DNA of 64,000 nt from Orbilia blumenaviensis (taxonomy: Eukaryota > Ascomycota > Orbiliomycetes > Orbiliales > Orbiliaceae). The position numbers and the translations under genes were made by a program. Under the pieces are notes generated by a model. The model worked only from the letters and a program-made list of their open reading frames with translations. It made no database searches and had not been told where the DNA came from. Location: positions 1-64,000 of the forward strand of contig JAVHNS010000017.1 of the NCBI GenBank assembly GCA_036872755.1. The letters are read 5' to 3'. Positions 14,468-22,572 of this stretch are shown in pieces (the stretch's first letter is position 1; each line of letters opens with the position of its first letter).

Positions 14468-14797
14468 TGTCAGATTATATACTTACACAATAATGTGTAA
14501 AATATAATAAGATTAATATAATAATTAAAACTATTTAATTTAAGTAATATAAATATATAGTAACTTATTTAAAAATCCACCTAAATAATTTCAGTTCTTA
14601 GATTAATATTAGTTTAATTTCTTTGATTTGGAAGTAATAGAGAATTGCAGTCTAATATTATAATATGTATATTTTTCAATATATAAAGTATAGATAGCAG
14701 TTATGTATATAGCTCCTTGTTTTTTAATCTATAATCATAATTAAGGTCATATTTTCAACCGTCATAACACGTATACTCTCGCACATATAACCTTACA
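14468..14797 (+). repeat. 3' LTR of the retrotransposon
   Basis: This is the same length and has the same ends as the 5' LTR. The left part is mutated to A/T. The right part (about 14595-14797) keeps words such as GAATTGCAGTC, CAACCGTCATAACACG and ACTCTCGCACATAT, where the 5' LTR reads A/T. It is followed directly by AATTT. Confidence 0.88.
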
Positions 14798-15030
14798 AAT
14801 TTATTTAATATGTTATAAAATCAATTTATATTTTTTAAATATTTATATAAATTTTAATATTTAAAATAAAATTTATTTTTATAAAAAAAATTATAATAAT
14901 AAAAATAATATAAAATTAAATATTATTATTAATAATAAATCTAATATTAAAAAAAATTTTAAATTTTAAATAAAAATTGATATAAATTTTTACTAATTTT
15001 ATTATAATATTAAATAAATTTATTATAATA

Positions 15031-15090
15031 AAATATAATAAACTATAATAAAGTCTGATAGATTATAATAAATCATAATAGAGTTTGATA
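15031..15090 (+). repeat. Two 30-bp tandem units at the isochore edge
   Basis: Two adjacent units share ATAATAAA, then ATAATA, A-rich spacing and the ending TCTGATA or TTTGATA. They sit just where A/T saturation fades into normal composition. Confidence 0.5.
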
Positions 15091-15253
15091 GAGAGGTGTT
15101 CCATCTGATAATATTAAGATGTGTTTTTTTCCTGATGTTTTTTTTATAATTCTTTTATTGCATTAGTTTCACTTCAATTACGGAACAAGGCGCCGCGTGA
15201 CATTATATATCAGGTAATATACTCATTCTGAACATGATATTCTAACAAAATTT

Positions 15254-15367
15254 AAGTTTAAACTCTTTTACTATAAAGTCAAGTTCACTGATTTCAGCAA
15301 AAGCCCAAACCGCCCCACGGCCCGCAGCGACCTAACCCCGGCTCAACTGCCCCACGGCAACACACCA
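15254..15367 (+). repeat. 114-bp repeat, right copy (pair with 1737-1850)
   Basis: This is the GC-rich partner of 1737-1850. It carries internal short echoes of CCCCACGGC (near 15312 and 15350) and GCCCCAGGC just downstream. It lies outside the AT-saturated block, between the block and the golgin gene, and codes for nothing recognisable. Confidence 0.65.
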
Positions 15368-15728
15368 CACTGAACCGCCCCAGGCAGCTCTACCCTCTTG
15401 CTCTACGGAAACCACATCCCTCGAGAGTAGATTTACTGTGGGAAGCCTCGGGATCGATTTCACAGCATACGCTGCAGGACTCGTCGTTAATTCACAATCA
15501 TTCTTGCATACAAGCTAGTGGTAGCTGAGGATGAAGTTTACACGACTATTTTGGTTTCATAAGTTGTTTTTTTACTATCATGTTCTATCTTTGCAAACCT
15601 GGGCGACAACAGAAGAGTTTTTTAGATCCCTAACCATAATATCAAGATGTCATAGCATGTGCGCGTCATTGGGTTTTTTGAACACTCTTTCAAGGTAGGT
15701 TGCTAGAACATACACAAGTCGCCTAGTT

Positions 15729-17451
15729 TCATATGTCAAATACCTTGCTGTAGGAGTCATCGTATACACTGTATACATCCACCAGGTTGATCCGATGGCC
15801 CCTCCAGCCTTCCAATTCCCTTCTGACCCGCTCAGTCAAACTCTTTCTTTCTTTATCATTTTGTGATGCGGGCTGGGGATGCCCTAGGACGCTCTGGTTT
15901 TGCGCTGTGTTATTTCTTCCTACGGCCCGTAGATCCACATCCAGAAAATCGTGTGAATTCTCGTCTGCTAGCACTTGTTTCCAGAGGTGATCCGAACTAA
16001 GTTTATTGCTCTTGATGTTATCCTGGCTTTGGCCCACGAGCCCAGGTTCGCTATCAGTAGCCCCGTTCCAATGGGATATTTCCGGTGTCCCTATTGTAGA
16101 CGGTTCGGTTTTGGCAAAGGACTGATGCAGATTGGATTTCAACTCAGCAAGCCTTAGCTGCATCCCTGAGTTCTCTCTCTGCGCAATGTTTAACTTTCTC
16201 TCTATATCCCGATACCTTGCGTCCGCATTCTTCTCAGATGCCTGTAATTTTAGCTTCGATTTTTCAAGCTCGTCGACCGTTTGTTTTATTTCAGCGAGTT
16301 CTCTGTCTAACTTGACGATGGTATCTTCCTGAGCGCGATTCTTTTCTTCCCATGCTGAACTTTTAGCCTGCCCAGAGTTGATGGATTCGGTGAGACTGGA
16401 CAGTTTATGCTCCAGGCTATCATTTTTTTCCGTAGCAACTTTAAGCTCTCCTCTCATCGAATTTAAGAGGGATTCCAGGCTTTTGCGCTCTAATTCCACG
16501 GAGTTTCTAGATGTTTCAGCTGCTTCTAACGCAGCTCTTAATTCTGATAGTTCAACAGACATACCCTCTATCCGCTCCTCCTGCTTTGTCGCCTCGTCGG
16601 GCCCCGGAGAGCTTATGTTTGAGTCCCGACGCATTTCGACGATGGCCTTATCCTTCTGGGCTAGTTGAGATTGGAGGTGTACTATTTGACGGTTTAAGGA
16701 TGCTACGTCGGTTTTCTTTGGTCTGTTAGAGACATCCCATACATACTGGAGGGGGGTGGAGGGTCGACGTACGAGAGCACTGACTTCCCCAGCTCCTTCG
16801 AGTAAGGTAGCCTGTTCTACACCATTCTTCTCTCTGAGCGTTTGTAATTCTTCCGAGACCGATGCCAAATCCTCAAGTGCCTTGTCCCTATCGACTATTG
16901 CCTTTATCCCTTCCTGCGCTCTGGTCTGCAGGGTCTGTATTTCGTCGAGAAGCTTTTGTTTATCGGCCCGTAGTTCGTCAATGACGGAAGCCTGCTTTCG
17001 GTATATCTCAGGAAGGCTTTCGAGTAAAACTTCATTTGTAGCATTGTTAGACTCTGTTCGTTCATTTTCTGAACAGACTCCACCCAATTGGGATTCGAAA
17101 TCCTCATTCTTGATGGTATGCTCATCATCTTCGCCAACTTTCGACAGGGCTACATTCGTGGATTCCGGCTCGTCCCCCTCACCCCCCCCGTATTCCACAG
17201 TTGAACTGACGTCATGGCTTGGTGTTTCTAAAATATTACTGTCGCTTGACGTGGGTTCCCTGTGGGATATGCTACTGGAGGCCTTCTTGCCCGGTTGCTT
17301 CTTTCGTTTGAGCTCTTCGAACTAGAATGTGTATTTTAGGTATTCCTTCCCGTGAGAGACTGGTCCTGGCAGTGATTTATTTGAAAAGGGTACTAACACG
17401 CTTCCTGGCTGCGGCGAGCTTTTCGGCTTTTTCATTATCAGTGTCCGTCAT
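15729..17451 (-). CDS. Golgin-like coiled-coil protein (GM130/Bug1/Rud3 type), two exons
   Basis: Coding exons are 17451-17398 and 17321-15729 (minus strand), joined across a 76-bp intron with a GTTAGT donor and CTAG acceptor. The product is about 548 residues. I placed the start at 17451 because splicing then yields MTDTDNEKAEKLAAARKR joined to FEELKRKKQPGKK. This basic Ala/Lys/Arg-rich N-terminus is typical of fungal golgins related to GM130, Bug1 and Rud3, where it helps membrane or GRASP attachment. The shorter frame starting at 17198 would lose it. The remainder is acidic or Ser-rich (to about residue 100), then long heptad-patterned helices rich in E, K, L and Q (about residues 100-430). 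A less helical tail follows, ending in an ERVRRELEGWRGHR segment and SYSKVFDI. No enzymatic motif is present. The likely role is tethering or matrix scaffold at the cis-Golgi. The subfamily is an inference; the coiled coil itself is clear. Confidence 0.8.
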
Positions 17452-18003
17452 CCTCTGTGCCTTCTATGGGCTTGCTGTTTGGGTGCTCGCACGCGCGTCC
17501 CTAAGCTGTTGGTAGAGGGGCAGAGGTTCGTGTAATTAGGCTCCCCGCTGGTCGCTCCCTTGGTGTTGATCAATACTAGTACTGAGGCTGTATAGGGAAC
17601 GCCCGATCCATTCGCGTATTCCGGGGCTGGAGGATGGGTTTGAGGTGAGCGGTGAGCTGTTAAGTGGTTGCTTACCCTTAAGCAGGTAGGCACCTAGGTA
17701 GTAGGTAGGAGGGAGGCAGGTATGGGCATGTATGCGGGGAGCAGCAAATGTTCAAACCGATATGCCTCTCAAGTAAACACTAGCTTAACTAACACTAGCC
17801 GAAGTCAGCCCCTACACATTATATGGCCGAGGACAGCACAAGATTCGGTTTGTTTCGAAACCCTCGCTTGCTTGGCCTAAATCCAATACCAGAGACATGA
17901 ACATGAACATGAACATGAGCATGAGCATGAACACGAACACGGACATATGAGCATGAGCATGAACCTGAACCTGAACCTGAACCTGAACTGAACAGTCAGA
18001 AAT
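17452..18003. promoter_or_regulatory. Shared divergent promoter region, golgin / SIKE-like gene
   Basis: This 552-bp gap separates two divergent start codons. It contains a TAGGTA/CCTAGG-type cluster (AGGTAGGCACCTAGGTAGTA at about 17684-17703) and the hexanucleotide array listed separately. I could place no convincing TATA box for either gene. Confidence 0.5.
17895..17994 (+). repeat. Hexanucleotide minisatellite (GAACAT/GAGCAT/GAACCT)
   Basis: About sixteen consecutive 6-bp units occur, first GAACAT, then GAGCAT, then GAACCT, with two GAACAC units and one short interruption. The array ends about 10 bp before the start codon at 18004, so it must lie in the 5' leader or core promoter of the SIKE-like gene. 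A shorter array of GGAACA-type units occurs at 56918-56955. Confidence 0.85.
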
Positions 18004-18835
18004 ATGCAAAATCAGATGCAATTCCACCCCCAACAGCCCCACGGCGGTGGGAACCCGGCTCTCCTCAATCTTCTCCCAAACTCAGGCCACCAGACAGATC
18101 TCAACCACCTCTGGACACAGTTGCAGGAGCTTTCGCAATTGCTTTCTGTCAACAGGGAAAGTGCTGCCAAGCTCGTTCAAAAAGCAGACGAGGCGAAGGT
18201 GAGTTTTATTATAATATACAGAATTGGACCCGCTAACGGGAGAAGGCAACGACAGCGTTGGAAGAAGGAAATATCCATTCGCGGGATGCTCACGACCGGA
18301 ACAGCAATGGTAAAATCTATTGAATATGGACCGCAGCAGCAGTCGATGAATATTAATGTCTAACATATCATGATATAGACAACATCCAAGGCCAAAACCG
18401 TATACTGAGAAAAGAAAATGCTACACTTCTCGCAGAGAACGAAGATCTTTCAAGCTTGGTGAATGATTACGAGTCAGTGCTGGAAAAGGTTTTGGAGGGG
18501 CTGAGGATCTTTATTGTGCGTAATTATATTCATCCTCTACTCCATATTTTAACCTAGCCTCGAGTTGACGAGTGGCCACGCAGTATGAGCAATCGATATC
18601 GACTATCAATATCCACCAGAGCTACGCAAGTCAGCTCGCTATTGAGAGGCAAGTCAACGCGGACCTTCGTCAGGACGCAGCAGAGTTTCAAGCGCGTCTT
18701 GCGAAGTTAGGGGCTTTTCTGCGGATGGCCCACGAGAATGAAAGCACATTGGGACCGGATATTGTGATTGAGGAATTAAAGGCCGAGAATATGGCCCTGC
18801 GTGACGCTTTGGGAGTGAGGCTAAAAGAAATGTAG
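18004..18835 (+). CDS. SIKE/FGFR1OP2-family protein (STRIPAK subunit), four exons
   Basis: Coding exons are 18004-18198, 18243-18309, 18379-18515 and 18584-18835, with phases 0, 1 and 0, giving about 216 residues. The first intron is short (44 bp) but has GTGAGT, a GCTAAC branch site and AG. The protein is a continuous amphipathic coiled coil. An N-terminal segment (NLLPNSGHQTDLNHLWTQLQ) is followed by a central stretch with RKENATLLAENEDLSSLVND, then YEQSISTINIHQSYASQL, and a C-terminal block IEELKAENMALRDALGV. The Glu-Asn-x-x-Leu-Arg-x-x-Leu-Gly ending is the hallmark of SIKE/FGFR1OP2 proteins. In filamentous fungi (Sordaria PRO45) these bind striatin in the STRIPAK phosphatase-kinase complex and act in hyphal fusion and sexual development. 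The family call rests on this ending, coiled-coil content and length. An unrelated coiled-coil protein is the main alternative. Confidence 0.6.
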
Positions 18836-19320
18836 AATGCCCATACCTACCGAGCATTGGTACGTTTCGAACCAGTTTCACGGAGGGAGGAATTAACGGG
18901 CCAATTAAATCTTACAATCAACCGCTTCAGACGAGAAGCCCCTTGCCGGAGCACTTCCTTGAACACCAATCAGGCCGTAGAAATCATCATCTTGGCACCC
19001 CCGTGGTGGATAAGATTGCCTAGATGGGCTTAGTAGGAGCAGGAAAAAAAAACTTTACATACCCGAAGCAGTAGGATACTAAAATAGATTCTATTTGCAC
19101 TGGTCTGTTCCCCTTTCCCTCATGGAAAAGAGAGGGAGAGGAGAAAAAAGGGTTCCTTGGGGGCAAGGATCATGTTATGTACCCTCTGTCTTATCCCTTT
19201 ATTTCCTCCAGCCTCGAAACCCCATCTCCTCTTCTTCTCTTCTCTCCTCACACCCCTTCAGTCCTCTGCAGTGGGTTATTTTACTTGTGACGGCTGCTAT
19301 TCTCTTTGGTATCTCTTCGA

Positions 19321-19354
<34 letters not shown>

Positions 19355-20096
19355 CCTCTTCCTTTTCGATATCGCTTTCCACTGCCGCCTTTTACTTTCT
19401 TCTCACCAGACTATCATTCGGGATAATACATACATCTTCTCTCTTTATTACTTTCTTCCCTCATTTTTAAACAGCAAACAAATCAACCATCAACCAAGCT
19501 CCGCCGAATATACTTATTCTCTCAAGAAAATAAAATAAAATAAACCAATCCTAAGAGCAGTCCACAGCGTGGAATCATCAACCGCCAAATCCCCAGTCTC
19601 GTAACAACGCTATATTTCTTTCCATCAAGTGGGCGGACAACACTTCATCCTCCTACCTTCGGTTCACCTATTTTATAGCATTATTCTTATCATCTATCAT
19701 CATCGCCACCATCGTTATTTTATATATATCTTATTCTATCGTGTTCCTGCTCCCCGTCCTCCTCCTCGTCCTCCTCCTCGTCCTCCTCTTACTCATCTCT
19801 GGTTTGGTTGAATTTGTCTTATTATTTTTTATATATTTTTTTTATCTCCTATTTTTACTTGTCGTCAGTGTAAAATTTAGAGCGCCTCTCTTCACCTCCC
19901 ATCAGCCCTACATAATATCGTGATCTGCTTTCGCCTGCGGCGAGACATCCCTTCTTATCCCAGCACAAGCGACGAAGTCTGGATCCTTCAAAGACCGCTT
20001 CCAACCTATTTTCTCGCCCCCACAATATACAACGACAGCCCTAGTCACAGACAAAGACCCTCCTTTTAGCGACCCTCACATAGTACAGGACTAACG
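18836..20096. promoter_or_regulatory. Long pyrimidine-rich upstream region / leader of the Q-rich gene
   Basis: No gene is seen here. From about 19180 the plus strand is strongly C/T-rich, with a T run of about 32 at 19323-19354, a CCTCCTCGT array at 19751-19788 and further T-rich blocks to 19860. CT-rich tracts of this kind are common upstream of, and within, leaders of highly expressed or tightly regulated fungal genes. The ATG at 20097 is preceded by CTAACG. Frames such as 19095-19538 arise from T runs read as Phe and are not credible. Confidence 0.5.
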
Positions 20097-21680
20097 ATGC
20101 TGAGCATCGACGCTGGCCGACCCGCAACTATGTCTTACTCGTTCCAACAACACCAACTTTCCGGTAATATGCTTGCCAACGGCTTCGGGGCTAGTCGAGG
20201 CAAGCCGGATGCTGTGAATAAGATCCCCATACCATCACTTCCTACGATATCGGCTTCGCTATACGATGACCCAAACGCCATGTTCCCCCAAACCCCAACC
20301 GCCCGCTCTTCGGGCAGAGCGCAGCTGCTCGCTGGTCTTCGGACAGCCCCCAAAACACCTACCGGAATCGAACACCCTGGTATGGGCTCCTTTGATGGAG
20401 AGTTTCTGGGTGACTCCGGACAGATCGGGACAGCCAATTTCAATTTTCTGATGAACAGGAATGAAAGAACATTTGCCCACGACCTCTCACGGCACCAGTC
20501 CGTGCCCTCGATGCACCCACAAGTTGCACGGTCTTCTCTCCCCCAAGACCACTTCAATAACGTTCAATTTAGTTTTGGAGGCCTCCCGACACCTCCGACT
20601 TCGTCTCACTACCTCTACCAAGGAGATCAAGAATATGAGGCCAAAGCATATGCAGAACTTCTTGCTCGGAATCTGTCGCTAGCTCAGCAGCAGCAGCAGC
20701 AACAGCAGTTTATTCAACAGCTTAGGATGGCTCAGCAAGCTCAACAAATCCAACAGATGCACCAGCAAATACAGCCCCTCCAAATACAGTCAACAATCTC
20801 CCAGGCCCTTGGAACACCTCCCATTAGCCCAGCTGTGTACTCCCCCACTGTAGCCAACCTTCATCAAAGCCATTGTATGTATGGTTCCAATGCCCAGGCA
20901 ACCCCCCATAGCTATACTCCGCAACAGAGTAGACCAAAACCAACGGGATTTTCCACGCATGCTCAATCAGAGCAACCTTCCTTGGTATCCATGACCTCGC
21001 AACTCAGGATCTCGCCTTCACCGCCTCTAGCGAGATCTGCGGCCCGAACTCCTTCGTCGAGGTCAAGCCCATCCCCCACCAGGGGGTGCGGTAATCTAGA
21101 TAGAGTCTCTGCGAAGAAAACTCCCAGCCCACCGCCAGCCTCGGCCTCGACATTCCGCCGCGGCCACAAAAAGTGCATATCCCTTTCCGGCTGTAGTAAC
21201 ATGAACCCCGCTTTGGCTGATGGGGGGCCAAAGACTTCAATCCCAAGGCTCTCGGGGGTACCGTCTACTCCCTTGAATTCAACTTTTGGCGGACGAGGTG
21301 ATCATCCAATCCGGCAACCCCGTGGCCCCCCTGCCCTTGAAGAGATAATTGCCAAACCCACTGCAAAGCACGAAGGGAGCAAGAATTTCTCGTCACGTCA
21401 GCGTCGAAGGGCCCTTACGAAGCTAGTAAACGCCGGGCTAGAACGCCGGGGAACTAAACAAGCTGGGCCAGTGTCATCCATGGCGCCTGTGTCCGAACAT
21501 GAAACCTCCGAGCAGTCCGGAGAACGTGAAATGATGGATCATACGACGCGAAAGGATTCATCCCTTGAGTCTACCGCCGTCTTTCGGGTTGAGGGCAGAC
21601 GCACACCAAGAAGGACGGGCCTCGCAGCTCCCCATTTAGCAGCCCAGAGTGCAGAAAAGAGACGCAGTGCCATTTTTTAG
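20097..21680 (+). CDS. Q-rich, low-complexity protein of unknown function
   Basis: This is a single-exon, 527-residue protein; a second ATG lies twelve codons in (MSYSFQQHQL). In order it contains a short N-terminal segment with PIPSLPTISASLYDDPNAMF and RAQLLAGLRTAPKTPTG, a glutamine-rich central block (about residues 199-245, eight consecutive Q near its start), a Pro/Ser-rich disordered stretch with TPPISP and SPSPPLARS-type sites, and a basic C-terminal block. That block (about residues 401-450) reads HPIRQPRGPPALEEIIAK, then KHEGSKNFSSRQRRRALTKL. It is the most likely conserved domain because it is charged, ordered and free of low complexity. No DNA-binding, kinase or membrane motif is recognisable. 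The composition suggests a nuclear or cytoplasmic regulator with many proline-directed phosphosites. I do not recognise a named family. Confidence 0.75.
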   Translation: MLSIDAGRPATMSYSFQQHQLSGNMLANGFGASRGKPDAVNKIPIPSLPTISASLYDDPNAMFPQTPTARSSGRAQLLAGLRTAPKTPTGIEHPGMGSFDGEFLGDSGQIGTANFNFLMNRNERTFAHDLSRHQSVPSMHPQVARSSLPQDHFNNVQFSFGGLPTPPTSSHYLYQGDQEYEAKAYAELLARNLSLAQQQQQQQQFIQQLRMAQQAQQIQQMHQQIQPLQIQSTISQALGTPPISPAVYSPTVANLHQSHCMYGSNAQATPHSYTPQQSRPKPTGFSTHAQSEQPSLVSMTSQLRISPSPPLARSAARTPSSRSSPSPTRGCGNLDRVSAKKTPSPPPASASTFRRGHKKCISLSGCSNMNPALADGGPKTSIPRLSGVPSTPLNSTFGGRGDHPIRQPRGPPALEEIIAKPTAKHEGSKNFSSRQRRRALTKLVNAGLERRGTKQAGPVSSMAPVSEHETSEQSGEREMMDHTTRKDSSLESTAVFRVEGRRTPRRTGLAAPHLAAQSAEKRRSAIF

Positions 21681-22572
21681 ACCAGCTCATCGCAGTAGCA
21701 ATGACGATGCAAGCAATGCCTGTACAATGATGATATGCGCGAATGTAAGGAGCTGATACACGTCGCTACGAAGAAATTCGACAACTGCTTTTTTTCTCTT
21801 TTTTTCCTCTTTCTTTTCTTTTCTTGCTTTTTTGCTTTTTAATTTGGGTATCGTCGCTGCTGAAGCATTTGTATCTGATTTAATATTTCGTCTTCCAAGT
21901 CTTTACCCTTATATTCCGGCGACGTCTTAGTCCTAACGGGTTGGAAATTTAAATACTACATTACACCACTGTTCCTTAGCCCTCTGTGTAGCTATCTAAT
22001 GCTTAACTTCCACACACTGAGAGATAACAGAAATTACTTAATTAAAGAACCTATTTTGCTATCCAATAAGATGGTGCCTTCTGAGACATGTCTGCATGGA
22101 AATGCTTCTAACCTTCGCTGCCCGAGAGTTATTCCGAGTCGCTTGTGTAGAGGCGATCGAAGGTCGTTATTTCTGACGTCAGGTGTGGGCCCGTCAACGA
22201 CACCAACCGATTGCTACCCTGATCTACCACCTATAGCAAATCCGAAACATAATCACATCACAATGCGTGGCCGCCCTGCATCGAGTGTCGGGGTATGTCC
22301 TGTTATCTGTATAAAACAGAGCAATCCGGAGAGTCTGCGTCTAGATTGGCAGATAGTCTGGTACTCTGGGTACCACACTGCACGCCTCAGAACTGCTTCG
22401 AGTACCATCTACTTAAGTACCTAGGTACCTAGGTACTTGCCTGATATCTACCCCCCTTTGCATCACCAGCTTCCCAAATACAAATTTCACACTGGCTAAC
22501 TCTGCAAAGTATCTCCTACCAACCCAGCGCCATACGTCTGGGGCGAACCTCGCTCGGTATTATCTCTAAGAA
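21681..22572. other. Intergenic region, Q-rich gene to PRM10-like gene
   Basis: No gene is supported. A T-rich stretch at 21787-21842 probably belongs to the 3' untranslated region of the Q-rich gene. CTTAAGTACCTAGGTACCTA and an immediately following AGGTACTTG at 22411-22439 form a nested palindromic cluster just upstream of the next gene. The 141-codon frame at 21999-22424 has no family resemblance and spans the palindromes. Confidence 0.5.

Larger units (their letters stand above)
7669..14797 (+). mobile_element. RIP-inactivated LTR retrotransposon (about 7.1 kb)
   Basis: Two direct repeats of exactly 330 bp (7669-7998 and 14468-14797) bracket the element. Each starts TGTCAG and ends CCTTACA, giving the TG...CA termini of LTRs. 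The five bases before the left LTR and after the right LTR are both AATTT, a candidate target-site duplication. That match is weak evidence because the surroundings are nearly pure A/T. A purine-rich run (AGAAAAAAATAA) abuts the right LTR as a polypurine tract would, which suggests plus orientation. The interior is A/T-saturated and riddled with stops, so gag and pol cannot be read and Gypsy versus Copia cannot be decided. The total length of about 7.1 kb is normal for either. The element is certainly non-autonomous now. Confidence 0.85.
1..15110. other. AT-rich, RIP-like isochore without genes
   Basis: The stretch is almost entirely A and T, with long A/T runs and stop codons in every frame. 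The only GC-normal islands are short: about 1690-1855, 2460-2498, 4933-5262, 6210-6564, 7669-7800 and 14595-14800. Each of these islands belongs to a repeat described separately. Composition changes sharply to about half GC near 15110-15180. This pattern is known from ascomycetes in which repeat-induced point mutation converts C to T in duplicated DNA. The paired LTRs inside the block show the transitions directly. No open reading frame here encodes a recognisable protein. The 91-codon frame at 4987-5262 lies inside a repeat and is not a gene. Confidence 0.9.

Noticed and set aside
16756..17325. 189-codon plus-strand frame
   Set aside because: Antisense shadow of the golgin coiled coil, Ser-rich because Glu/Lys heptads are read backwards.
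19095..19538. 147-codon frame with poly-Phe
   Set aside because: Created by a T run in a pyrimidine-rich leader.
21999..22424. 141-codon frame upstream of the PRM10-like gene
   Set aside because: Spans 3' untranslated and palindromic promoter sequence, with no recognisable protein features.
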